A stretch of 64,000 bases of DNA from Microbacterium lushaniae (GTDB lineage: Bacteria; Actinomycetota; Actinomycetes; Actinomycetales; Microbacteriaceae): the NCBI RefSeq assembly GCF_008727775.1, contig NZ_CP044232.1, forward strand, positions 682,001 to 746,000, read 5' to 3'. The notes under the pieces are model-generated. The model searched no databases and was not told the origin of the DNA. It saw nothing but the letters and a program-made list of their open reading frames with translations. Position 1 is the stretch's first letter, and each line of letters starts with the position of its first letter. This document shows, in pieces, positions 1-7,676 of the stretch. The position numbers and the translations under genes are program-made.

Positions 1-121
1 CACTGGGGGCTTCCGCCCGAGCCTGATACTCACGCCACGCGACGACCCCCACGACCGAGGTCGCCGCCAGCGCCGCGCCCGAAACGATCGCCACGATCAT
101 CCACTTGCGGCGATCGTTCAC
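1..121 (-). CDS. Partial membrane-anchored protein (N-terminus only)
   Basis: Only the first 40 codons are inside the window; the gene continues past its left edge. A GTG start at 121-119 overlaps the TGA stop of the MFS gene by four bases (GTGA), a typical translational coupling. The readable N-terminus is basic (MNDRRKW) followed by about 21 hydrophobic residues and then WREYQARAE, so it is a signal anchor with the rest probably outside the membrane. It is the last visible member of the reverse-strand surface polysaccharide cluster. The family cannot be named from this fragment. Confidence 0.6.
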   Translation of the reverse strand, partial: MNDRRKWMIVAIVSGAALAATSVVGVVAWREYQARAEAPS

Positions 122-1422
122 GCCCTCATCGCTTTCGGCGAGGCGAGGAGAGGCCGCAGCAGGATGGCCACGCAGGGGATCGCGATCACGAGGACTCCCG
201 CGACCACCAGCATCGAGGCCTCCCGGCCGATGGCGAACCACAGCAGGCCGAATCCCGCCGCGGAGATGAAGCGGGCGATCGCCACGAACGTCTGCGCGGC
301 CGCGATGCCCGTGCCACGGGTCTCCGGCGTCGTCAGTTGCGCGGCCAGCGCCGCGAGCACTCCATCGGTCGCGGCGTAGAAGGCGCCGAGGAACACCAGG
401 CACAGGATGGTGGCGGCGATGTCGGCCACCGGCAGGGCGGCCACGACGTACGTCGCGAGGAGTGCGAGGTGGCCGAGCACGAAGACGCGAGCGCGGCCGA
501 TCCGGTCGGCCAGCTTGCCCAGCGGGAGGGCAAAGGCCAGGAACGCCACGTTGGTTCCGACATAGAGCAGCGGGAACCACTGCGCGGCGAAGTCGCTGCG
601 CGCCTGCAGCACGAGGTAGATGAACCCGTCGCCGATCGTCATGAGGCCGAGGATGCCTGCCGCGGCCAGGACGCGACGAATCGGACCGCGCGTGATCACC
701 GACCATGCGAAACGCTCGCGCTTCGGACGCGGCCCGCCCGCGGGCCGCGTCTCGCGGCGGCGGGTGCGGACGTTCGGAACGACGAGGGCGAGGATGACGA
801 CCCCGATGGTCGCGAAGGCCAGCGACGCGGCGAACACCGTCAGGTAGCCGTCGGGGATCACCAGCAGGATCACGAACGCGATGAGCGGTCCGAGCGCGGC
901 GCCGATGTTGTCCAGCATCCGGTGGACGCCGAACGCCGTACCCAGTTTCTCCGGATCGCTCGTGGCGGTGATGAGAGAGTCGCGCGGGGCGGTGCGGATG
1001 CCCTTGCCGATGCGGTCGGCGGTGATGACGGCGGTGAGCGCTGCGAACCCCGAGCCGAAGAGGAGCCCGACGCGGGCGACGGCGGCGAGGGCGTAACCGA
1101 CGAAGGCCACCCATTTGGGCTGGTCGATGCGGTCGGAGGTGTAGCCGCCCGCGATGCGCACGAGCGCGCTGACGCCCTGATACAGGCCGTCCAGCACGCC
1201 GAACGCGATCGTCGAGAGCCCCAGGACCCCGGTGACGTAGAGCGGGAGGATCGCCGAGACCGACTCGGACGAGATGTCGGTGAGCAGCGACACGACGCCC
1301 AGGGTGATGACGGTCGACGACACCGTGCGCAGGCCCGCTGGACGCGGGGCTCCCGGCGCAGGCGCGTCGCCCTCGGCGGGATCCCCGTCGGGCGCGGGCG
1401 TGTTGGTGAGCGAGATGTACAT
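118..1422 (-). CDS. MFS transporter
   Basis: A 434-residue major facilitator with about 12 hydrophobic segments. The loop between helices 2 and 3 carries the family signature as GGYTSDRIDQPKW, and a second related loop reads GKLADRIGRARV. The ATG at 1422 is preferred over upstream codons because GGGGTGAG lies 5-9 bases before it and it begins five bases after the stop of the upstream gene. It is the third reverse-strand gene downstream of the glycosyltransferases, so export of a surface-related compound or an antimicrobial is possible. Substrate cannot be read from sequence. Family call is secure; role is inferred. Confidence 0.85.
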   Translation of the reverse strand: MYISLTNTPAPDGDPAEGDAPAPGAPRPAGLRTVSSTVITLGVVSLLTDISSESVSAILPLYVTGVLGLSTIAFGVLDGLYQGVSALVRIAGGYTSDRIDQPKWVAFVGYALAAVARVGLLFGSGFAALTAVITADRIGKGIRTAPRDSLITATSDPEKLGTAFGVHRMLDNIGAALGPLIAFVILLVIPDGYLTVFAASLAFATIGVVILALVVPNVRTRRRETRPAGGPRPKRERFAWSVITRGPIRRVLAAAGILGLMTIGDGFIYLVLQARSDFAAQWFPLLYVGTNVAFLAFALPLGKLADRIGRARVFVLGHLALLATYVVAALPVADIAATILCLVFLGAFYAATDGVLAALAAQLTTPETRGTGIAAAQTFVAIARFISAAGFGLLWFAIGREASMLVVAGVLVIAIPCVAILLRPLLASPKAMRA

Positions 1423-1427
1423 CGTGC

Positions 1428-2042
1428 TCACCCCGCTCTCAGCACGCCGTACACGGTGTACACCGTGCCGGTGCCCGAGGGGGCCTCCGCGGCCACGGTC
1501 ACCGACGAGAACGCGTCGCGGTAGGACGTGGCGGGGCCGGTCTCCGGCGCGGGCGCCAGCCCGAGTGCAGCCCACCGTTCGGCGTAGTGCGCGGCGATGT
1601 CGCTGCCGGATGCGTCGGAGCGGGCGATGAGGGTGAACTGGAGCACGTCGCCCTCCACGGCGAGCGAAGAGTCCAGGACGTCGGAGCCGTCCAGCGGCGC
1701 GGCCAGGTCGGCCGGGTAGCCCTCCACGAGCGCGCCCTGCGCCGAGGCCGGTTCCGGAAGCGGGGCGGCGATGCGCGGGGTGGCGGGTGCGATGGCCGGC
1801 AGCCGGTCACTCGGCGGAGCCTGCTCGTCCGGCGGCAGCACCTCGCTGCCCGCTTCGGGCGTGGCGCCGGGGACCGGTCCCGGTGCCGCGGCGGTGGTCG
1901 CCGTGCGCGGTGACGCCGGCGGTTCCGCGGACAGCAGGAGCCATCCGCTCAGTACCGCGCCGGACGCGACGAGAACCGCCGTGACGACCAGTGCGACCCG
2001 CATATGCGGCGTCAGCATGCGCGAACGCGCAGATATCCCCAT
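1428..2042 (-). CDS. Hypothetical membrane-anchored protein
   Basis: A 204-residue protein I do not recognise. It starts with a short basic region and one transmembrane anchor (MRVALVVTAVLVASG...), then an Ala/Pro/Thr/Glu-rich linker of about 60 residues, then a compact domain of about 100 residues containing HYAERWAALGLAP and ending in VYTVYGVLRAG. This layout suggests an extracytoplasmic domain on a stalk. The ATG at 2042 is chosen because GGGGA sits eight bases upstream; a GTG at 2066 and ATGs at 2018 and 2003 are alternatives. It is five bases from the MFS gene and probably shares its transcript. Confidence 0.6.
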   Translation of the reverse strand: MGISARSRMLTPHMRVALVVTAVLVASGAVLSGWLLLSAEPPASPRTATTAAAPGPVPGATPEAGSEVLPPDEQAPPSDRLPAIAPATPRIAAPLPEPASAQGALVEGYPADLAAPLDGSDVLDSSLAVEGDVLQFTLIARSDASGSDIAAHYAERWAALGLAPAPETGPATSYRDAFSSVTVAAEAPSGTGTVYTVYGVLRAG

Positions 2043-2146
2043 CGAGCCATTCCCCAAGTCCCCCACGACGACGCAGCTCGAGCGCGGTCATGATCATGCC
2101 CCAAGACGATCGATTCCCCCCGGAACCTGATCGCCGCTTCTGGGCG

Positions 2147-2152
2147 AGTCTA
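2147..2152 (-). promoter_or_regulatory. Likely -10 box for the 2042-118 gene pair
   Basis: On the reverse strand the sequence reads TAGACT within GGGTTAGACTCGCC, about 105 bases before the ATG at 2042. No convincing -35 is visible. It lies in the 180-base gap after the tandem glycosyltransferase, which suggests these genes have a promoter of their own. Confidence 0.35.
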
Positions 2153-2197
2153 ACCCGTCGCCCCAGCCAGGGGAACCGCCGGGTCAGGATTGGTGTG

Positions 2198-2213
2198 CGG
2201 CGCGGCTGCGCCG
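2198..2213 (-). terminator. Small GC hairpin after the tandem glycosyltransferase
   Basis: CGGCGC, loop GGCT, GCGCCG: a perfect six-base stem 12 bases past the stop at 2225. There is no U-run, so termination is only a suggestion. Confidence 0.3.
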
Positions 2214-2224
2214 GTCGCCCCGGA

Positions 2225-4054
2225 TCATCCGGCGCCCACGAGCGAGTCCGGAGCGGCGCTTCCGCGGGAGGAATCATCGCGCTCCCATCCGTCGGCGCCG
2301 CGGCGGCCGGCTCCTCGTGCGCCGCGGCGCGCGTCCATCGCGAAAGCGGCGTAGATGGCGGCATCCGTCGCCGATAGCGGCCCGCGGACGCTGCGGGCGA
2401 GTTCTCGAGCCGTGGACGCGCCCGTGTCCACCCCCTGCTCCGCCGGCCCCCGCCGCATCCGGATGAGGACGCGTCGCAGTGCGCTCGTGCGCCGCGGCAC
2501 CGACACGGTCACCGGCTCGGTGACCGGGAAGGTCTTCTCCTCGGGCGCGAACAGCCCGTCGACGTACAGGTCGTCGGCGGTGAACGAGGGGAAGTGCCCG
2601 ATGCGGGCGTGACCGGCCCGCGTCACGCCGTAGACGCCGGCCCCCCACAACGCGGCGGAGGTCGAGGACATCCGCTCGCGTGCCCGGTAGTACGCCCGCA
2701 CGATCGGCGATGCGCCGCGCAGGTCGAGCCGGAAGGAGGGGCGTCCCGCGAGCGCCGTGCCGCCGCTGAGGGCGGTGATGACCGGGGCAAGGGCAGCCGG
2801 CGGCACGACGATGTCGGCATCGAGGTAGAACCTCGGCCACACGCTCGCGTGCGCGTCGCCGAGGTTGAGGGCGGCGGTCTTCGACGCCTCCTCGGTCTCG
2901 AGGACGCGCACGCCGGCATAGGCGCGCGCGCGATCGGCGGTGTCGTCGGTGCAGCCGTTGCACACCACGACGACTTCGAGCCGGCCCGCGGCGGCCAAGT
3001 GGGCCAGGGGGGCCAGCGTGCGGTCGATCACCGCGGCCTCCTGGTGTGCGGGGATCACGATGGACGCGCGCGGGAACGCGTCGACCTGCAGGGGATCCCT
3101 GCGGGCGTGCGGCAGTGCGGCCCACCGTCTGCTGCTCCACAGCGCCCACCGGGAGCGGGCGTTCGCGGGCGAGCGGCGCAGCTGCTCCCCGGCGATCACG
3201 GCAACGCGGAACACGCCGGCGACCAGCGGCCGATGCTTCTTCATGTAGCGCACGCGATTGACCGCCAGGAGCGCATCGAGGTCGGGCGAGGCGCCCGACC
3301 CGCCTCGCCGATGCGTCGCGCCGGCTGCGGGGTCGAACCAGACGAGCCAGCCGGCGTCGCGCAGACGGCGCTGGATGTCGGACTCCTCCGAATAGAGGAA
3401 GAAGCGCTCGTCCCATTCGCCGACGACCGCCGCGGCGGGAGCAGACAGGAGAAGCGCGGCACCCGTGGCCCAGTCGACGGGGTGCGACCACGCGTACTCG
3501 CGGGGATCGCGGACGTACTCCGAAAGCGGTGCGGGACGACGCTGCCAGTACCGGCCGATCACGGCGTCGGCCGCGGCGCGCAGGACGGTGGGCTCACGGC
3601 GCAGCGAGAAGTAGACCGAGCCGTCCTGATCGCGCAGCAGCGGGACGACGGCGCCGATGCGCGGGTCGCTGCGCAGGCGACGGAGCATCCGCGGGATCGA
3701 GCCGGCGTCCAGGCGCAGGTCGGGGTTGAGGATGAGGATGGCCTCGGCCTCGCCGACGTGCCGCATCGCGGCGTTGATCGCGCCGGAGTACCCGAGGTTG
3801 CCGCCCGTGCGGACGGTGACCACGTCGGTGTGCTCCGACATCATGGCGACGGTTCCGTCTGTCGAGGAGTTGTCGGCGACGATGACCCGCAGCGGCATCG
3901 CGCGGGCCTCGCGCCGGAGATCGGGCAGGAGCTGGCGGATGTCGTCGGCGCTGTTGTAGGACACGATGACGACCGCGACCTCCACCGGCCCCTCGGGGGA
4001 GAAGGCATCGCCTCGGTCCAATCCGCGTTCGTCGGCTCGTCGGCTCTCGCTCAC
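2225..4054 (-). CDS. Tandem-domain family 2 glycosyltransferase
   Basis: A 609-residue protein made of two GT-A glycosyltransferase modules. The first (residues about 20-300) begins VAVVIVSYNSADD and has the NPDLRLD metal-binding region and the WATGAALLL acceptor region of rhamnosyltransferase-like GT2 enzymes. The second (about 325-560) begins SIVIPAHQEAAVI and has YLDADI as its Asp-x-Asp. It likely adds two sugars or works bifunctionally on a lipid-linked or surface polysaccharide. An ATG at 4063 is also possible, but the AAAGGA element touches that codon and is spaced eight bases from the GTG at 4054, so GTG is preferred. Donor and acceptor are unknown. Confidence 0.85.
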   Translation of the reverse strand: MSESRRADERGLDRGDAFSPEGPVEVAVVIVSYNSADDIRQLLPDLRREARAMPLRVIVADNSSTDGTVAMMSEHTDVVTVRTGGNLGYSGAINAAMRHVGEAEAILILNPDLRLDAGSIPRMLRRLRSDPRIGAVVPLLRDQDGSVYFSLRREPTVLRAAADAVIGRYWQRRPAPLSEYVRDPREYAWSHPVDWATGAALLLSAPAAAVVGEWDERFFLYSEESDIQRRLRDAGWLVWFDPAAGATHRRGGSGASPDLDALLAVNRVRYMKKHRPLVAGVFRVAVIAGEQLRRSPANARSRWALWSSRRWAALPHARRDPLQVDAFPRASIVIPAHQEAAVIDRTLAPLAHLAAAGRLEVVVVCNGCTDDTADRARAYAGVRVLETEEASKTAALNLGDAHASVWPRFYLDADIVVPPAALAPVITALSGGTALAGRPSFRLDLRGASPIVRAYYRARERMSSTSAALWGAGVYGVTRAGHARIGHFPSFTADDLYVDGLFAPEEKTFPVTEPVTVSVPRRTSALRRVLIRMRRGPAEQGVDTGASTARELARSVRGPLSATDAAIYAAFAMDARRGARGAGRRGADGWERDDSSRGSAAPDSLVGAG

Positions 4055-4070
4055 GACCGCCATCCTTTCG

Positions 4071-4097
4071 TCGTCTTCATCGTCTTCGTCGTCTTCG
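4071..4097. repeat. Three 9-bp tandem units before the glycosyltransferase start
   Basis: TCGTCTTC followed by A or G occurs three times in a row (4071-4079, 4080-4088, 4089-4097). It sits directly upstream of the ribosome binding region of the tandem glycosyltransferase. Confidence 0.7.
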
Positions 4098-4134
4098 TCT
4101 GCTTGGGGGATGCCGTCATCGACCGGGGCGCGGC

Positions 4135-4167
4135 GAACCGGCGCGCCACTGGCTCGCGCGCCGGTTC
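4135..4167 (-). terminator. Hairpin after the WecG/TagA-type gene
   Basis: GAACCGGCGCGC at 4135-4146 pairs perfectly with GCGCGCCGGTTC at 4156-4167 around a nine-base loop, and flanking GGGGC/GCCCC can extend the stem. It lies in the 244-base gap between the WecG-type gene and the tandem glycosyltransferase. No U-run follows, as is common in high-GC actinobacteria. Confidence 0.5.
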
Positions 4168-4298
4168 GTGCCCCTGCCCCGCGATCGCGGCGTCACCCGC
4201 CTCGGGGGAAGCCCGGACGGGTGAGGGGCACACCCGCCCGGACGATATGCGTCGGGTGGGACGAAGCCCCCACAGCGACGAGTCGGTCAAGTGGCAGC

Positions 4299-5156
4299 TC
4301 ATGCCCGCGTGGGGGAATGCGACCGCCGCACGGCCAGATAGGCCGGCGGTCCTTCGATGAGATACCGGCGGGCAAGTCGCCGTGGCTCGAGCATGAGCCG
4401 CCACATCCACTCGAAGCCCGCCGCCGCCACCCAGCGCGGGGCGCGTGAGACGCGCCCGGCCAGGAAGTCGACGACGGCTCCGAAGGCCAGCAGCGTGCCT
4501 GCGCCGGTGGCCGAGCCATAGGTGTCGATCCACTCCTCCTGCCGGGGCTTGCCCAGGCAGACGATGAGGATGTCGGTGCCGCTTTCGCGGATCTCCGCGG
4601 CCACGGCGCGCGAGCGCGCCGGATCGGAGATCTCTTCGCGCGGCGGAGTCCAGTGCCCCGTGAAGCGCAGCCCCGGCCACGTGCGCGCCAGGCGCTCGCG
4701 CAGCGGAGTGCTGACCTCGGGAGAGCCGCCCAGGACCGCCACGGAGAGGTGGCGCCGGTCGGCGTCGTCGAGGATCTGCACGATGAGGTCGCTGCCGGCC
4801 AGCCGCGGGACGTCCGCGTGGACGACCCGCTGGGCCTGATGGGCGATCGGCGCCCCGTCGATGAGGTGCAGCCACTCCACGTCGCCGGCGCCCAGTCGCC
4901 GCCGGCCGGCGCCGAAGTGATGCACGTGGTCGAGGTTGATGGACGAGACGGCGAGAGGTGCCGGATGCGGCGGCCGGGCCGAGTCCGTGATGACCCGGAG
5001 GGCGCCGGCCTCGTCGGTGACGTGCACCGGGCATGCCGCGATGTCGATGCGGGGCACGTCGTCCAGCCGATGGGAACGCCCGGAGTCCGGGGCGTGCGCG
5101 GCCTCGGGTGCCGTCGGCCGTTTGGCCGCGACGGGGGTGGGCTTGTGCAGGGTCAT
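4299..5156 (-). CDS. WecG/TagA/CpsF family glycosyltransferase
   Basis: A 285-residue protein of the GT26 family, whose members add N-acetylmannosaminuronate, N-acetylmannosamine or a related sugar to an undecaprenyl-linked precursor. Family hallmarks are SSINLDHVHHF near residue 65, the glycine turn VAVLGGSPEV, and GKPRQEEW about residue 210, close to the GxPKQE signature. The C-terminus has the short amphipathic tail usual for membrane association. ATG at 5156 starts two bases after the stop of the sugar transferase gene, with GGGAG ten bases upstream. Together with that gene it probably performs the second sugar addition in surface polysaccharide assembly. Exact donor is unknown. Confidence 0.88.
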   Translation of the reverse strand: MTLHKPTPVAAKRPTAPEAAHAPDSGRSHRLDDVPRIDIAACPVHVTDEAGALRVITDSARPPHPAPLAVSSINLDHVHHFGAGRRRLGAGDVEWLHLIDGAPIAHQAQRVVHADVPRLAGSDLIVQILDDADRRHLSVAVLGGSPEVSTPLRERLARTWPGLRFTGHWTPPREEISDPARSRAVAAEIRESGTDILIVCLGKPRQEEWIDTYGSATGAGTLLAFGAVVDFLAGRVSRAPRWVAAAGFEWMWRLMLEPRRLARRYLIEGPPAYLAVRRSHSPTRA

Positions 5157-5158
5157 GT

Positions 5159-6703
5159 TCAGTACGCTCCCGTCCCGCGCAGCATGACCTTCGCCGTGCG
5201 GACGATGATCATGAGGTCGGTCATGACCGACCAGTTCTCGACGTAGTGGAGGTCGAGCCGAACGCTCTCCTCCCACGACAGGTCGCTGCGTCCGCTGACC
5301 TGCCAGAGCCCCGTGATACCGGGCTTGATGTAGAGCCGGCGGAACACCGGCTCGTCGTAACCGCCCAGTTCGCTGGGCAGCGGCGGGCGAGGCCCGACCA
5401 CGCTCATGTCGCCGCGCAGGACGTTCCAGAACTGCGGCAGCTCGTCGAGCGAGTACTTGCGCAAGACGGCGCCCACCCGGGTGACGCGCGGATCCTGGCG
5501 GAGCTTGAACAGGGGGCCCGCGCCGTCGCTGCGCGCCACGAGGTCGGCGACCTCGAGCTCCGCGGACGCGCGCATGGTGCGGAATTTGACCATGTCGAAC
5601 TCGCGGCCGTCCTGGCCGACGCGGCGCTGGCGGAAGAAGACGCCCCCGGGTGAATCCAGCGCGATCAGCAGTGCCAGCAGTGGCGTGACCAGCCCGATCG
5701 GGATGAGGGCGACCGCGGCGAGGCTGATGTCCAGGGCCCGCTTGAACGCGTGACGTGCGCCGTCGAAGGTCGGGATGCGCACGGAGATCAGCGGCAGCCC
5801 CACGACCTGGCGCAGGGAGATGCGGGGCCCGGCGACATCGGTGAGCCGGCTGGAGAGGACGAGGTCGGCGGCGGTGCCCTCGAGCTGCCAGCCCAGGCGC
5901 CGGATGGCGTCGGGGTCGTCGAGGTGACTGGCGACGATGATGGTGTCGGCTCCGAGGTCGCGGGCCACGCGGGCGGCCGCATCCGGGGTTCCGAACGAGC
6001 GGTAGGAGCGCGTGCGCACCGTGAGCTCTGCGCCGGAGTCGCCCTCCAGCGCGGTGCCGACGACGTCGTAGCCGCACTGATCGTCACGCTGCAGCGTGCC
6101 GATGACGTGGGCGACGTCGGAACGGCGACCCACCACGATCGCGCGGGAGATGTACCGGCCCGCGCGGCGCTGGGCCACGAGCCAGCGGCGCCACCGCCAC
6201 CGCGCGACGAGGAGACCGAGCAGCCCGAGGGGCAGGGCGATGACGAGCTGACTGCGCAGCCCCTGCCACTGGAAGACGATGAAGGCGATCGCGATGATGC
6301 CGAAGGCCAGGCCCGTGGCGTGCGCGACGCGCTTGTACTCCGTGCTGCCGGCTCCGGTGATGCGGGGCTGGCGGCTCTGGAAGGCGGCGAGCATCAGCAG
6401 CCACACGAGGGCGGTGGCCAGCGGGATGCGCGCGGGGATCCATGGATCCTGCACGAGCGATCCGGGGGCGAGGGTCAGCAGCTGCAGCAGCGAGGCCGCG
6501 CACGTGCTGGCGGCGACCACGATCGTGTCGGTGACGGTCAGGCGCACGCGGTATGCCCGCTCCCACAGCAGCCGGCGCTCCAGCGACGGGATGGCGCGCG
6601 GACCGACGCCCAGAGCCGGCCCCGCCGGGCGGGCGACGGTGAAGCCGCCCGCGTCGACGACGGGCAGCGAAAGGCCCGGCGCAGCGATATCGACGGCGGT
6701 CAT
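5159..6703 (-). CDS. Polyprenyl-phosphate sugar-1-phosphate transferase (WbaP/CpsE type)
   Basis: A 514-residue initiating transferase for exopolysaccharide. Residues about 50-180 hold several membrane helices; a central nucleotide-binding-like domain begins AIVVGRRSDVAHV; the C-terminal 200 residues are the catalytic bacterial sugar transferase domain with FKRALDISLA, KFRTM, RKYSLDELPQFWNVL, MSVVGPRPPLPSE and KPGITGLWQV. It moves a sugar phosphate from a nucleotide sugar to undecaprenyl phosphate at the inner face of the membrane. The ATG at 6703 is chosen over an in-frame codon 55 positions upstream because the extra residues come from repeated palindromes in the leader and GAGGG precedes 6703. 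Confidence 0.9.
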   Translation of the reverse strand: MTAVDIAAPGLSLPVVDAGGFTVARPAGPALGVGPRAIPSLERRLLWERAYRVRLTVTDTIVVAASTCAASLLQLLTLAPGSLVQDPWIPARIPLATALVWLLMLAAFQSRQPRITGAGSTEYKRVAHATGLAFGIIAIAFIVFQWQGLRSQLVIALPLGLLGLLVARWRWRRWLVAQRRAGRYISRAIVVGRRSDVAHVIGTLQRDDQCGYDVVGTALEGDSGAELTVRTRSYRSFGTPDAAARVARDLGADTIIVASHLDDPDAIRRLGWQLEGTAADLVLSSRLTDVAGPRISLRQVVGLPLISVRIPTFDGARHAFKRALDISLAAVALIPIGLVTPLLALLIALDSPGGVFFRQRRVGQDGREFDMVKFRTMRASAELEVADLVARSDGAGPLFKLRQDPRVTRVGAVLRKYSLDELPQFWNVLRGDMSVVGPRPPLPSELGGYDEPVFRRLYIKPGITGLWQVSGRSDLSWEESVRLDLHYVENWSVMTDLMIIVRTAKVMLRGTGAY

Positions 6704-6746
6704 GACCGTGCCCTCGAATGCTGCGGCGGCCGCGCTACGCGTCCCC

Positions 6747-6790
6747 GCGCACCGTCGACGATGCGCAGCCGCGCACCTTCGACGGTGCGC
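6747..6790. promoter_or_regulatory. Two tandem 20-bp near-palindromes
   Basis: Copies at 6747-6766 and 6771-6790, four bases apart, both follow GCGCACC-TCGACG-TGCGC and are close to self-complementary. The 24-base period and the position in the leader of the sugar transferase suggest a repressor site pair or an RNA hairpin pair. Confidence 0.5.
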
Positions 6791-6873
6791 GGGTACGCCA
6801 AATAACGTCTCCCCATGGACGTCGTCCCCAATTTCCCCAGTGAGCGGGCGTGATCCCGCTGTATGCACCCGAG

Positions 6874-6908
6874 GTGACCCTGATCCCGACCCCAGATCGG
6901 GAGGTCAC
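6874..6908. promoter_or_regulatory. Two-part inverted repeat in the divergent region
   Basis: GTGACC (6874-6879) pairs with GGTCAC (6903-6908), and TCCCGA (6884-6889) pairs with TCGGGA (6897-6902) around a seven-base loop, with a four-base bulge between the two stems. Midway between divergent genes, so an operator is more likely than a terminator. Confidence 0.4.
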
Positions 6909-7027
6909 GCACTGCCGACCCCTCGGCGTGCGTCCTCGACATCTTGCGATGCCTGGTGCGGGATGAATACAACCACAGGTTCGGGCTGCGCGGAAGCCCC
7001 CGCTCATCACCGGCGTGTCGCACGCGT

Positions 7028-7056
7028 TTGGGTTCTCGCCGGATTCGCGCTACAGT
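7028..7056 (+). promoter_or_regulatory. Promoter of the LPFTG protein gene
   Basis: TTGGGT (7028-7033), a 17-base spacer, and TACAGT (7051-7056) resemble a housekeeping-sigma promoter. The predicted leader of about 60 bases ends in the ribosome binding site GGGGAGGG before the ATG at 7123. Confidence 0.5.
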
Positions 7057-7122
7057 CTCGAACCTGCAGGCACTCCACTGGGGAGTTGAGAGTCTGCGAG
7101 CCTATTGGGGAGGGCAATCCGC

Positions 7123-7671
7123 ATGCGAACCATCGCAGCGGCCGTGTTCGTCGGGGTGCTTATGGGAGCACCCGTGACGGCCGGCGTCGCAACAGAGTCC
7201 AGATACACACCGGTCGACCCGTCGACTGCCACACTGGCCGGCTCGGCCGTCGTCATGGAGTGCCGTTCAGGCGATTCGTGGATCGACTACCGCGTGCAGC
7301 TGACGGTGCCCGACGACGAATCCGTCGTCGCCACGGCGCTGCTCGTGGTCGAATCGACAGACCGCACCGAGACGGTGTCGCTCGGCCAGGTGACCGAGGG
7401 CGCCACGTCGGGCCAGGTCCGCGTGCCGGCGGAGGCGGCGGCCTTGACCGCCGCCGACCCGTCGGCCAGCGTGACCATCCGCCTCGAACCGTCCAGCGCA
7501 CCCGCATTGCGTGTGCCGCTGGCGGCGAGCTCGTGCGCCACGGCGGCACTTCCGGCGACCCTGCCGTTCACAGGGCTCGAGCCCTGGGTGCCGGCACTCG
7601 GCGCGGTGGGGGTCGCCCTCGTGGCCGCAGGCACCGCGGTCACCGTGCTGCGTCGCCGACGCGAGAGCTGA
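7123..7671 (+). CDS. LPXTG-anchored (LPFTG) cell-wall protein
   Basis: A 182-residue exported protein. Residues 1-28 form a signal peptide (MRTIAAAVFVGVLMGAPVTA). The mature part of about 115 residues is Thr/Ser/Val-rich and looks like a single beta-sandwich domain. The C-terminus is a textbook sortase signal: LPFTG at residues 147-151, a hydrophobic helix, then the charged tail RRRRES. Sortase would cut between T and G and attach the protein to the wall. The ATG at 7123 follows GGGGAGGG; a TTG at 7105 would put the binding site inside the gene. It is five bases from the DUF4012 gene, so the two are probably co-transcribed. The function of the mature domain is unknown. Confidence 0.82.
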   Translation: MRTIAAAVFVGVLMGAPVTAGVATESRYTPVDPSTATLAGSAVVMECRSGDSWIDYRVQLTVPDDESVVATALLVVESTDRTETVSLGQVTEGATSGQVRVPAEAAALTAADPSASVTIRLEPSSAPALRVPLAASSCATAALPATLPFTGLEPWVPALGAVGVALVAAGTAVTVLRRRRES

Positions 7672-7676
7672 CGGGC

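Larger units (their letters stand above)
6704..7122. other. Divergent intergenic region with repeats and hairpins
   Basis: These 419 bases separate the sugar transferase (reverse) from the LPFTG protein (forward). No gene is supported. The region holds two tandem near-palindromes (6747-6790), a two-part hairpin (6874-6908), a forward promoter (7028-7056) and several GGGGA words on both strands (near 6811-6841 reverse, 7080-7110 forward). It looks like a shared control region. Confidence 0.6.

Noticed and set aside
4299..6077. A 592-codon open frame on the reverse strand spanning the sugar transferase and the WecG-type gene
   Set aside because: Only its last 285 codons are a real protein; the first part is Arg/Pro/His-rich noise opposite the frame of the sugar transferase, as expected in high-GC DNA.
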